In this document: positions 1-7,035 of the stretch, in pieces | Position numbering within the stretch: the first letter of the stretch is position 1 | How the letters are laid out: each line of letters starts with the position of its first letter | NCBI GenBank assembly: GCA_013360535.1 | Contig: JABWBL010000064.1 | Coordinates: forward strand, 1 to 11,414 | Direction of reading: 5' to 3' | Source: Planctomycetaceae bacterium | GTDB lineage: Bacteria; Planctomycetota; UBA1135; GCA-002686595 | Length of the DNA: 11,414 nt | Translations under genes and position numbers: made by a program | Notes under the pieces: generated by a model | Told to the model about the DNA's origin: nothing | The model's database searches: none | The model's input: only the letters and a program-made list of their open reading frames with translations

Positions 1-904
1 TGCCGTCGCTCGCGCGCACGCCGGTGAGCGCGAAGGCGAGCTCGTCGCTGGAGCCGGGCAGGCGCGCCGGCAACTCGAGCCCGAGGACGAGCTGGCGTGG
101 CACGCCCGCGACGACCGTCCCCAGCGAGACGCGCCACAACGTTCCGATGCGCTGCACACGACCGGAAGCGAGCGCGTCGACGACGAGCTCACGCGGGCCG
201 TCGAGGCCGAGCTCGACGTCGTGCAGCGCGCTCTGCTCGAGCTCGTCGAGCTCGCCCGCGAGCACCACGAGGATTTCCTCGGCGCTCGACGCGTGGTGGA
301 AGCGGCCCCCGGTGCCATCGGAGATCGGCCCGAGCTGCAGCGTCGAGTAGTCGGCGCCGACGCCGATGCAGGTCGTCGCGAGGCTCGCGATCTCCGGTCG
401 AGAGCACAGCGCCGCAATCTCGCCGGACGTGACGACACCGACGTTCGCCTGACCGTCGGAGAGCACGACCAGCGCGCTCCTGCGCTCCGCCTCCCGCGTC
501 GCGCCGCACAGGCCCACCGCCGCGAGCCAACCGGCGACGAGGTTCGTGCTGCCACGCGTGGACAGACGCTCGACTTCGCGCTGCAGGTGCCGGCCCTCCT
601 CACCCACCGGCGACAAACGCTCGGCGTGCACGCGCACGTCCTCGGCGAAGCTGACGAGCGTCACACGATCGCTCGCGCGCAACCGCTGCAGGAGCGCGGT
701 GACCGAACGCTGCACGGCGCGCAGCTTCTCCCCAGCCATCGAGCCCGACACGTCGAGCACGAGCGCGAGATCGAGCGGCAGGCGCTCGGGAGAAGCCTCT
801 GGCACGACGGCGCTCAGTTCGGCGATCAGGTGGATGCGCCCGCCCTGCGGCGGGAGAGTCGAACGGTCGAGGCGAAGGTTCCAGCGAAGCGGAGTGGAAG
901 TCAT
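1..904 (-). CDS. VWA-domain protein, MIDAS intact, C-terminus off the window
   Basis: The minus-strand frame from the ATG at 904 stays open for 301 codons and leaves through base 1, so the C-terminus is missing. Residues 44-220 form a von Willebrand A domain. The metal-ion-dependent adhesion site is complete: DVSGS at 51-55 supplies the DxSxS motif, the conserved Thr is T120 in RGSTNL, and the second Asp is D150 in LSDGQANVG. Residues 1-40 are a short N-terminal strand region, and residues 221-301 look like a following beta-rich domain. There is no signal peptide or membrane segment before the VWA domain, so a cytoplasmic metal-dependent binding role is inferred; the partner is unknown. The start is backed by an AAGGA sequence about 12 bases upstream. 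The gene lies 152 bases downstream of a MerR-type regulator on the same strand and may be expressed with it. VWA assignment is firm; the biological role is not. Confidence 0.92.
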   Translation of the reverse strand, partial: MTSTPLRWNLRLDRSTLPPQGGRIHLIAELSAVVPEASPERLPLDLALVLDVSGSMAGEKLRAVQRSVTALLQRLRASDRVTLVSFAEDVRVHAERLSPVGEEGRHLQREVERLSTRGSTNLVAGWLAAVGLCGATREAERRSALVVLSDGQANVGVVTSGEIAALCSRPEIASLATTCIGVGADYSTLQLGPISDGTGGRFHHASSAEEILVVLAGELDELEQSALHDVELGLDGPRELVVDALASGRVQRIGTLWRVSLGTVVAGVPRQLVLGLELPARLPGSSDELAFALTGVRASDG

Positions 905-1009
905 GGGAGCGGATTCCTTGCGGTCGGTGCGGGCGGAGTTGGAACTCGCCGGAAGCGGGCAGACCGCGGGCGCCCGCACCCGGAGTGCGACGGAAGATTT
1001 CGGGGGCGA

Positions 1010-1025
1010 CCGGAGCGGGCTCCGG
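1010..1025. other. Short GC-rich hairpin between merR-like and VWA genes
   Basis: A perfect 6-bp inverted repeat (CCGGAG, 4-base loop CGGG, CTCCGG) lies about 31 bases beyond the stop codon of the MerR-like gene. No T-tract follows on the minus strand. It could be a weak terminator or attenuator between the two genes, or an mRNA-stabilising stem. In DNA this GC-rich, short stems arise easily by chance, so confidence is low. The rest of the 905-1056 gap shows only a loop-less 12-bp palindrome at 966-977. Confidence 0.25.
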
Positions 1026-1056
1026 CGTCGTCAGCGACTTCGAGGCGCGTCGCGGT

Positions 1057-1674
1057 TCAGCGATCGCGTTCGGAAGCGAGCCAGGCGCGCAGCTGGCGCG
1101 CGAGGCGTTGCAGGGTGGCGCGGGACTGTTCCGTGGAGCCACGGATCGAGAGGCGCAGGTCTTCGGTGACCTCGAGCTCGGTCCACAGGTCCCGCTCCGG
1201 TTCTGGCGGGGCGGACGACGCGACGAAGCGCCGCGGGGTCGCGGGTTGGAGCGCGGCCTCGCGCGGAGTGGAGCTGGGCGCGCTCGCGTCGAACTCCTCC
1301 TCGCTGCGCTTGCGCCGGCGCAGCAGCGCCGGATCGACGTCGACGAGGTACTCGGCGTGCACCGCTTCCTCGCCGCGCGCGATGCGGGCGATCTGCTCGC
1401 GCGGCAGCGTCTCGATGAGCCGTCGGAGCAGTGCGAGCGGCAGCTCGTAGGGCACTGCGCTCCGCACCGCCTGCAGGAAGCGGAGGTTCTCGAGGTGCTC
1501 GGGGCCGTAACCGGCGGCCCGCGAGCGCCCGAGCGGCTCGGGGAGGAGCTTGCGCGCGATGTAGCTGCGGATGGTCCGCACCGGGACGCCGGTGAGGCCC
1601 TCGAGCTGGTCGATCGAATAGCGTTCGGTGGGAGGCGGGAACACGGCGGGATCCTCGTTCATACATCTCGACAT
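1057..1674 (-). CDS. MerR-family transcriptional regulator
   Basis: This is a 205-residue DNA-binding regulator. Residues 19-57 match the MerR winged helix-turn-helix: YSIDQLEGLTGVPVRTIRSY, then a wing RKLLPEPLG and the tail AAGYGPEHLENLRFLQ. Residues 78-105 form the usual helical extension. Residues 125-160 are a low-complexity Ala/Pro/Ser linker. A small C-terminal module (162-201, beginning DLWTELEV and ending in an amphipathic helix) takes the place of a recognised effector domain. There are only two cysteines-free regions of note: the single Cys (C4) lies before the DNA-binding domain, so classic metal sensing like MerR or CueR is unlikely. ATG at 1674 is preferred over ATG at 1662 because a TACTAT hexamer lies ten bases upstream, although the shorter form keeps the whole domain. 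A near-perfect palindrome overlaps this start and suggests autoregulation. A VWA gene follows on the same strand. Confidence 0.9.
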   Translation of the reverse strand: MSRCMNEDPAVFPPPTERYSIDQLEGLTGVPVRTIRSYIARKLLPEPLGRSRAAGYGPEHLENLRFLQAVRSAVPYELPLALLRRLIETLPREQIARIARGEEAVHAEYLVDVDPALLRRRKRSEEEFDASAPSSTPREAALQPATPRRFVASSAPPEPERDLWTELEVTEDLRLSIRGSTEQSRATLQRLARQLRAWLASERDR

Positions 1675-1683
1675 GTCAAGATG
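1664..1683. promoter_or_regulatory. Near-perfect 20-bp palindrome, candidate operator
   Basis: CATCTCGACATGTCAAGATG reads the same on both strands except for one symmetrical pair (bases 1669 and 1678), so 18 of 20 bases are palindromic. It spans the proposed start codon of the MerR-like gene and lies just downstream of its TACTAT hexamer. MerR proteins are dimers that bind inverted repeats, usually between the -35 and -10 elements. Here the site lies at the predicted transcription start, a position that would fit repression by blocking. Binding by the neighbouring regulator is inferred from position only. Confidence 0.5.
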
Positions 1684-1684
1684 A

Positions 1685-1690
1685 ATAGTA
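1685..1690 (-). promoter_or_regulatory. -10-like hexamer of the MerR-like gene
   Basis: TACTAT on the minus strand ends ten bases before the ATG at 1674, which would place transcription start about three or four bases before the start codon. No TTGACA-like -35 sequence is found 16-18 bases upstream. No Shine-Dalgarno sequence precedes the ATG. The hexamer fits the same TAnnnT pattern seen in front of four other genes in this window. Confidence 0.4.
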
Positions 1691-1847
1691 GCGAGCTACC
1701 AACGGCGATTGAGAGGCTCCACTCCGCCAGAATCCGGACCGAGCGGACGGTCAGCCATCTTCCAGCCAGTAGAAATATCGAAAGTTCGGGGCACCGGAGC
1801 TGGCCTACGCGCGTCGTAGCGGCCAAGGTTTGAACCCACGGACAGAT

Positions 1848-1853
1848 AGGAAG
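1848..1853 (+). promoter_or_regulatory. Shine-Dalgarno sequence of the DUF4382/DUF5666 lipoprotein gene
   Basis: AGGAAG ends eight bases before the ATG at 1862, the best Shine-Dalgarno match in the window, and it fixes that start. Most other genes here lack one. No convincing -10/-35 pair was found in the 1690-1847 stretch, so the promoter for this gene is unassigned. Confidence 0.6.
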
Positions 1854-1861
1854 TCAGGCCC

Positions 1862-3568
1862 ATGCTGAACCGTTCCACGATTGTTACATCGTTCTTGGCC
1901 CTCGCGGCCCTCTTCGCTCCCGCCTGCGGTGGCGGCGGCGGAGGAGGCGGCGGGAGCGCGACCGCCTCCACGGACCTGTTGATCACCGACGCAGCCGTCG
2001 ACGAGCTGCTCTCGTTCCAGGTCAAGGTGCAGGCGCTGCAGCTGATCGACGACGCCACCGGCACCCCGGGCACGGACGTGCTCGACGAGGACCTCACGGT
2101 CGACCTGATCGGCGCCGGAGTCGCGCCGCGCTGGGCGAGCCGCATCAACCTGCCGACGGGCACCTACCGCGGCGTGCGCGCGACGATCGACGCCTCGTCG
2201 ACGGTCGCTCGCGACCTCTCGGGCGCGATCGTCGGCGTCACGCACGCCTCCACCAGCTTCGACATCCGCTTCCCGGCGCCCGTCGCGATCTCCGCGGGCT
2301 CCTACAGCCAGGTGCTGCTCGACATCAACCTCGCCGAGTCGCTCTCGGGCTCGGTCTCGGCTCCGCCGCTCGCCTTCGATCCGCAGGGCGCGGCGCGTCT
2401 GGCGAGCGGTGCCGGTGCGACGGTCGGCATCGACGAGATCCGCGGCACCGTGCGCTCGAAGACCACGAGCGAATTCGTGATCGACGCCTTCGCCGACGGC
2501 GACCGCCTGATCCCGCTCGGCGAGATCAACGTCTCGCTCGCGCAGGCGGCACTGCTGCTCGACGACGACGGACTCGCGTTCCCCAGCACGAACGCGTTCT
2601 TCACGGCGCTCGTGCCCAACACGACCTTCGTCGAGGTCCACGGCGACCTGATCGGTGGCGCGGTCGTCGCCAGCCGCGTCGAGATCGAGGACGGCGCGCA
2701 GTCCTACTCGGTCAAGATCGAGGGCCGCATCGCGGCGCTCAACACGACGACGAACACGTTCGACCTCGTGATCGTCGAGATCGAGAAGGGCTCGAGCATC
2801 GCCTCGCCGGTGCTCGCACTGCTCTCCAACCCGATCTCGATCGCCGTTGACTACGACGACGCGACAACGCCGATCGTGCTCGAGGAGCACACGCCGACCT
2901 CCGAGGCCTCGCTCGCCGACGGCCAGCGCGTGAAGTGCAAGTTCGCGACCTTCACGGCCGAGCCGTTCCGCGCGATCCACATCGAGATCGACGGCTACCC
3001 TGAGTTCGAGGGTCGCATCACCTCGATCGCGGGCCTGCCGGCGAGCTTCACGATGCGGCTTTCGTCGAGCGACCCCGCGATCGGCGGCTCGGTCAGCTCG
3101 AGCAACACCGACATCACGGTCGACCTCGCCAACAACGGACGCCTGTACCTCGACACGGACGGCAAGCCCGACCTGCTGGTGAGCCAGCTCGTCGCCGGCA
3201 TCAAGGTCGAGGTCAAGGGCACGATCAGCGGTCCGTCGAACGGCCCGACGATCGCCGCCAGGAGCGTCAAGCTGCACGCTGGCCGCCTGCGCGGCTTCGT
3301 CACGGCCGTCTACCCGCAGCAGGGCTCGATCGACGTCACGATGACCGACCTCGACGACCCGTTCGCGACCAACGTGACGCTCGGCAACTGCAACGTCGAC
3401 TTCGCGACCGGCTGCGTCTTCGACGACGAGGCCGCGAACGCGACCGAGCTCTACGCGCTCTTCAACGGGCTGCAGGTCGGCGAGTCGCTCGAGGTGCGCG
3501 TCTACGGCCTCGGCACGTCGACCGCGAACGTGATCGAGTGCCACGAGATCCGCGCGAAGGTCGATTGA
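1862..3568 (+). CDS. Poly-Gly lipoprotein with DUF4382-like and four DUF5666-like domains
   Basis: This 568-residue protein begins with a lipoprotein signal peptide: N-terminal Arg, a hydrophobic core, and an APAC lipobox with C22 as the lipidation site. A run of nine glycines follows and would act as a flexible tether. Mixed glycine codons show it is not a simple DNA repeat. Residues 36-175 resemble DUF4382 (LLITDAAVDE, LPTGTYRGVR, SYSQVLLDINL). Four units of roughly 90 residues then repeat the DUF5666 pattern, starting near 191, 284, 381 and 474. Each opens with a G-x-[VI] strand such as DEIRGTV or FEGRIT, and closes with a strand such as VEVKGTI plus AARSVKL. The third unit is the best match. 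These families are extracytoplasmic beta domains of unknown function. The start is set by AGGAAG eight bases upstream. The gene stands alone, divergent from merR. Lipoprotein status is fairly sure; function is unknown. Confidence 0.88.
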   Translation: MLNRSTIVTSFLALAALFAPACGGGGGGGGGSATASTDLLITDAAVDELLSFQVKVQALQLIDDATGTPGTDVLDEDLTVDLIGAGVAPRWASRINLPTGTYRGVRATIDASSTVARDLSGAIVGVTHASTSFDIRFPAPVAISAGSYSQVLLDINLAESLSGSVSAPPLAFDPQGAARLASGAGATVGIDEIRGTVRSKTTSEFVIDAFADGDRLIPLGEINVSLAQAALLLDDDGLAFPSTNAFFTALVPNTTFVEVHGDLIGGAVVASRVEIEDGAQSYSVKIEGRIAALNTTTNTFDLVIVEIEKGSSIASPVLALLSNPISIAVDYDDATTPIVLEEHTPTSEASLADGQRVKCKFATFTAEPFRAIHIEIDGYPEFEGRITSIAGLPASFTMRLSSSDPAIGGSVSSSNTDITVDLANNGRLYLDTDGKPDLLVSQLVAGIKVEVKGTISGPSNGPTIAARSVKLHAGRLRGFVTAVYPQQGSIDVTMTDLDDPFATNVTLGNCNVDFATGCVFDDEAANATELYALFNGLQVGESLEVRVYGLGTSTANVIECHEIRAKVD

Positions 3569-3621
3569 CAGCTCGTAAAGCGCTGAGCATTCGAGCGCTC
3601 GTCCCGGCGACGGCGCGAGAG

Positions 3622-3700
3622 AGCCGGCCCCACGCAGAGGCGGGGCCACCGGAGAGAAGCGGGAGGCCCGGCACACGCCGCGGCCTCCCGCGCCGGCTTC
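3622..3700 (+). terminator. Hairpin cluster, probable terminator after the lipoprotein gene
   Basis: The main hairpin is at 3659-3691: a 10-bp perfect stem (GCGGGAGGCC/GGCCTCCCGC) continues into CGGC/GCCG with one bulged C and an ACAC tetraloop. GAAGC at 3656-3660 and GCTTC at 3696-3700 can extend or compete with its base. A smaller hairpin precedes it (GGCCCC at 3626-3631 with GGGGCC at 3642-3647). AGCCGGC at 3622-3628 could instead pair with GCCGGCT at 3692-3698, so two folds are possible. No U-tract follows, but the position between two plus-strand genes fits a terminator. The 3569-3750 gap holds nothing else except the -10-like hexamer of the next gene. Confidence 0.55.
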
Positions 3701-3738
3701 TGCGGGCCGCTCTGGCTGGCGGTGGCGCGACTTCCGCG

Positions 3739-3744
3739 TAGCCT
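3739..3744 (+). promoter_or_regulatory. -10-like hexamer of the lectin-dehydrogenase gene
   Basis: TAGCCT ends six bases before the ATG at 3751. With normal -10 to start-site spacing, transcription would begin at the A of the start codon and give a leaderless mRNA. There is no Shine-Dalgarno sequence in front of the ATG. The -35 region shows only CTGGCG at 3716-3721, a poor match. Confidence 0.42.
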
Positions 3745-3750
3745 TGTGCG

Positions 3751-6700
3751 ATGCACCGCGCGCTCCCTGCCCGTTCGATTCCGCTCGTTCTCGCCGTCGC
3801 CACACTGGGGGCCGCCGCCCGCGCCGACCTCGACTTCCCCGACTTCGCCAGCACGAACGGGCTGACGCTGGTTGGCTCGGCGGTGCGTGTGGGCAACGTG
3901 CTGCGGCTCGTGCCCGCGACTGGCAACCTCGCCGGGGGAGCGTGGGCCAACACGAAACAGTCGGTCGCCACGGGCTTCGAGACGACGTTCCGCTTCCAGC
4001 TCGGCGCCGGAGCGGGAGCCGACGGCTTCGCGTTCGTGCTGCAGAATGGCACCGCCTCGCCGCTGGGTGGCGCGGGGTGCGAGCTCGGCTACCACGGGCT
4101 GGTCAACAGCCTCGCGGTCGAGTTCGACACGTACTCGAACGGCTCGTGCTCGGTCGCGAACGTGAACGACCCCGCCGGAGTGCACATCAGCGTGCACACG
4201 GGCGGCCCCGGCCCGAACAGCGTGGCCGAGAGCGTCTCGATCGTGAGCTCGACCAGCGTGGCCGACTTCGCCGACGGCGCCGTGCACGTCGCGCGCGTGC
4301 GCTACGCCGCGGGCACACTCTCGATCTTCGTCGACAATCTGGTGCTGCCTGTCGCGAGCGCGCCGCTGCAGCTCGACACGCTGCTCACGCTCGACAACGG
4401 CAAGGCCTGGGTCGGCTTCACGGGCGCGACCGGTGGCCTCGCGGAAGCGCACGACGTACTCGACTGGACCTTCGACGAGACACCCGCGACCGGCGGCAAC
4501 CAGCCGCCGTTCCCGCCGACGATCACCGAGCCCGTCGCCAACGGCGCGATCCTCAACGCCGCCGACGTGCACATGGAAACGGCGCCGTTTGCCGATCCCG
4601 ACGCGGGCGACCAGCACTTCTGCACGGACTGGGAGATCTGGCTCGCGAGCCCGTCGCAGCGCGTGTGGTCGACGCTCTGCATCCAAGGGGTCGAGCGCCT
4701 GCACACGCACTTGGGCGACGGCGCGTTCGAGAACTCGCACGCCGGCCGCTCGGATCTCCTGCCGTCGACGAACTACGTGCTGCGCGTGCGCCACTCCGAC
4801 GACAGCGGCGATCCGCTGACGCGCTGGAGCGCGTGGACGCAGCGCACGTTCTCCACGGGCGCCGCCACGCAGACCTTCGCGCTCGAACTCGAGGACATCG
4901 CCCAGACGCCGCCGCCCGCGTGGCGCATCTCGAGCTCCGGTTCCCCCGCGATCTTCCCGTTCGCCACACAACCCTCGCGCCTGTCGCTCGAAGCCGCCGC
5001 GGGCAACCTGCTGTACGAGCTCGTCGGCGCCGACGGGCTCTCGAACCTGCGCATCGACCATCCCGAGCTCGCGAGCCACGCCGACGTGCGCCTGCGTGTC
5101 GTCGCTGGATCCTCGGGGCTCTCGCTGCCGGCCACCGAGCTCACGCTGCACGACGCGCACTGCGACGAGCACCGCATCTTCCTCCCGGCCTTCTCGCTCG
5201 CCGCCGGTGCGAGCGCGCAGTGGTGGGTCGCCGCGAGCGGAGCGACATTCCTCGCCTCGAGCGCGCAATCCCAGCCCGTGTTCAACCAGCTCGCGCGCTC
5301 GCCCAGCCCGCCGTGGAGCGCGCGCCAGCCCGGCTACGAGGTCGAAGTGTTCGCGAGCGGCTTCCAGCTGCCGATCAACATCGCCTTCGTCCCCGGCGCC
5401 AGCCCGCAAGGCCCGGCGACCGCGCCGTTCCTGTACGTGACCGAGCTCTACGGCCGCGTGAAGACCGTGCTGCGCAACCGCACGGTGATCGAGTACGCGA
5501 CGGGCCTGCTCAACTTCCCGCCGACGGGCGCGTTCCCCGGCTCCGGCGAGCAGGGTGTCACCGGCCTCGTCGTCGACCCCACGAGCGGCGACCTGATCGT
5601 CGCGATGCTCTACGCCCCGGTCGTCTCGCCGCAGAACCACAACCCCAAGCTCGTGCGCTTCTCGAGCAACGACGGCGGGCGCACCATGGCGACCGCGACG
5701 ACGATCCTCGACATGCCCGGCGAGGTGCAGGGCCAGTCGCACCAGATCTCGAACCTGACGCTGCTCCCCGACGGCACGCTGCTGTGCCACATGGGCGACG
5801 GCTTCGACGCGGCGACCGCGCAGAACCTCAACTCGTTCCGCGGCAAGATCCTGCGCCTCAACCTCGACGGCACGCCCGTCGCGTCCAATCCGTACTACAA
5901 CGCGCTCGACGGCATCACGTCGCGTGACTACGTGTACGCCTGGGGCGTGCGCAACCCCTTCGGCGGCGAGTGGCGCGCCGCCGACAACTCGCAGTACATG
6001 GTCGAGAACGGCCCGAGCGTCGACCGCTTCGCGAAGATCGTGATGGGCCGCAACTACCTGTGGGACGGCAGCGACGCGTCGATGCAGAACTTCGCGCTGC
6101 ACAACTGGAGCCCCGCCGCCGGCCCGGTGAACCTCGCCTTCATCCAGCCCGAGACCTTCGGCGGCTCCGGCTTCCCAGCGTCGAAGTGGGGCCATGCGTT
6201 CGTGACCGAATCCGGCCCGACCTACGCCAACGGCCAGAACACGCAGGGCAAGCGCATCACCGAGTGGATCCTCGACGCCAACGGTGCGCTCGTCGCCGGG
6301 CCGCTGCCCTTCGTCGAGTACTCCGGCTATCGCCGCGCGACCGCCTGCGGCCTCGAAGCCGGTCCCGACGGGCTCTACTTCACCGACCTGTACGCCGACG
6401 AAGGTGGAGCGGCGCCCGTAACTGGCGCCAACCTGCTGCGCATCCACTACCGCACGCCGATCGACTGCAACGGCAACGGCACGGACGACGCCTGCGACCT
6501 GATCACCGGCACGAGCGTCGACAGCGACCTCAACGGCAACCCCGACGAGTGCGACTGCCTCGGAACGCGCTACTGCATCGCGCTGCAGAACAGCCAAGGT
6601 TGCTTGCCTGTGATCTCCGCCACGGGCGCGGCGACGCTCGGCGCCCCCGACGACTTCGTCGTGCGCGCCACGAACGTCCTCAACAACCGCCAAGGCCTCC

Positions 6701-6981
6701 TGATGTGGGGCACGAGCCCCACGTTCGCTCCGCTCGGCGCTGGCGTGCGTTGCGTCGGCGCCCCGCTCCGCCGCATGCCCGTCCAATCCTCGGGCGGTTC
6801 CCCCAGCGGCAACGACTGCTCCGGCTCCTACGCGCAGGCCTTCGACGACTCGATCCTCGCTTCGAACGGCTTCCTCGCGGGCCAGCTGCTCTTCTTCCAG
6901 TGGTGGTCGCGCGACAACGGTTATGCGCCGCCGAACAACTTCGGGCTGAGCGACGCGTTGCGCGTCATGGTTTGCCCCTAG
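3751..6981 (+). CDS. Secreted L-type lectin / PQQ-type sugar dehydrogenase mosaic protein
   Basis: A signal peptide ends at ARA (residue 25). Residues 26-243 are an L-type lectin domain with DGFAFVLQ (D91), AVEFDTYSN (E124, D126, N130) and D140/H145 in NDPAGVHISV at the usual sugar- and metal-binding places. Residues 252-370 are Fn3-like. Residues 374-515 are unassigned. Residues 529-900 are a glucose/sorbosone dehydrogenase beta-propeller. By comparison with soluble PQQ glucose dehydrogenase, H664 (SHQ), D683 (GDG) and R734 (VRNP) match the catalytic and PQQ-binding residues, and ENGPS at 752-756 matches the calcium site. Residues 905-936 are an Asp/Asn/Gly/Cys calcium-type linker (DCNGNG, NGNPDEC), followed by a C-terminal beta domain (937-1076). 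The inferred role is oxidation of aldose sugars in the periplasm or outside the cell while bound to glycan; the substrate is unknown. The gene appears monocistronic, between hairpins on both sides. Confidence 0.9.
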   Translation: MHRALPARSIPLVLAVATLGAAARADLDFPDFASTNGLTLVGSAVRVGNVLRLVPATGNLAGGAWANTKQSVATGFETTFRFQLGAGAGADGFAFVLQNGTASPLGGAGCELGYHGLVNSLAVEFDTYSNGSCSVANVNDPAGVHISVHTGGPGPNSVAESVSIVSSTSVADFADGAVHVARVRYAAGTLSIFVDNLVLPVASAPLQLDTLLTLDNGKAWVGFTGATGGLAEAHDVLDWTFDETPATGGNQPPFPPTITEPVANGAILNAADVHMETAPFADPDAGDQHFCTDWEIWLASPSQRVWSTLCIQGVERLHTHLGDGAFENSHAGRSDLLPSTNYVLRVRHSDDSGDPLTRWSAWTQRTFSTGAATQTFALELEDIAQTPPPAWRISSSGSPAIFPFATQPSRLSLEAAAGNLLYELVGADGLSNLRIDHPELASHADVRLRVVAGSSGLSLPATELTLHDAHCDEHRIFLPAFSLAAGASAQWWVAASGATFLASSAQSQPVFNQLARSPSPPWSARQPGYEVEVFASGFQLPINIAFVPGASPQGPATAPFLYVTELYGRVKTVLRNRTVIEYATGLLNFPPTGAFPGSGEQGVTGLVVDPTSGDLIVAMLYAPVVSPQNHNPKLVRFSSNDGGRTMATATTILDMPGEVQGQSHQISNLTLLPDGTLLCHMGDGFDAATAQNLNSFRGKILRLNLDGTPVASNPYYNALDGITSRDYVYAWGVRNPFGGEWRAADNSQYMVENGPSVDRFAKIVMGRNYLWDGSDASMQNFALHNWSPAAGPVNLAFIQPETFGGSGFPASKWGHAFVTESGPTYANGQNTQGKRITEWILDANGALVAGPLPFVEYSGYRRATACGLEAGPDGLYFTDLYADEGGAAPVTGANLLRIHYRTPIDCNGNGTDDACDLITGTSVDSDLNGNPDECDCLGTRYCIALQNSQGCLPVISATGAATLGAPDDFVVRATNVLNNRQGLLMWGTSPTFAPLGAGVRCVGAPLRRMPVQSSGGSPSGNDCSGSYAQAFDDSILASNGFLAGQLLFFQWWSRDNGYAPPNNFGLSDALRVMVCP

Positions 6982-6995
6982 GAACAGCGCTAGGC

Positions 6996-7022
6996 GAGCC
7001 GAACACGGCGTTCTTCCGGCTC
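6996..7022. terminator. Imperfect hairpin between convergent genes, bidirectional terminator candidate
   Basis: GAGCC-GAAC, loop ACGGC, GTTC, a four-base bulge TTCC, then GGCTC fold into a two-part stem in the 54-base gap between the stops at 6981 and 7036. It could serve both converging transcripts. There is no clear T-run on either side, which is common in very GC-rich genomes. Confidence 0.45.
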
Positions 7023-7035
7023 CACAGGAGGCTCG

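Noticed and set aside
966..977. A 12-bp perfect palindrome GCGGGCGCCCGC
   Set aside because: It has no loop and is all G/C, which is easily met by chance at this composition; no link to a promoter was seen.
221..1450. A 409-codon plus-strand open frame opposite the VWA and MerR genes
   Set aside because: It crosses two minus-strand genes and the gap between them, and is Arg/Ala-rich without any motif. The MIDAS and HTH motifs are on the other strand.
1824..1840. A GGTTTGAACCC sequence resembling a tRNA T-loop
   Set aside because: The flanking bases do not form a T-stem on either strand, and no acceptor, D or anticodon arm can be drawn.
1922..1956. The glycine-coding run after the lipoprotein cysteine as a DNA microsatellite or phase-variable tract
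   Set aside because: Glycine codons GGT, GGC, GGA and GGG are mixed without a fixed repeat unit, so slippage is unlikely; it is better read as a protein tether.
3538..3741. A 67-codon plus-strand open frame between two genes
   Set aside because: It overlaps the lipoprotein gene end and the terminator hairpins, is Arg/Pro-rich, and shows no ribosome site or similarity.
1805..3805. A 666-codon minus-strand open frame opposite the DUF4382/DUF5666 lipoprotein
   Set aside because: Arg/Asp/Val-rich antisense shadow. The plus frame has a lipobox, Shine-Dalgarno sequence and internal repeats.
3502..6786. A 1094-codon open frame on the minus strand opposite the lectin-dehydrogenase gene
   Set aside because: Its product is a low-complexity Arg/Ala/Glu/Val string with no domain, as expected from the antisense of high-GC3 codons. 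The plus frame has a signal peptide and coherent enzyme motifs.
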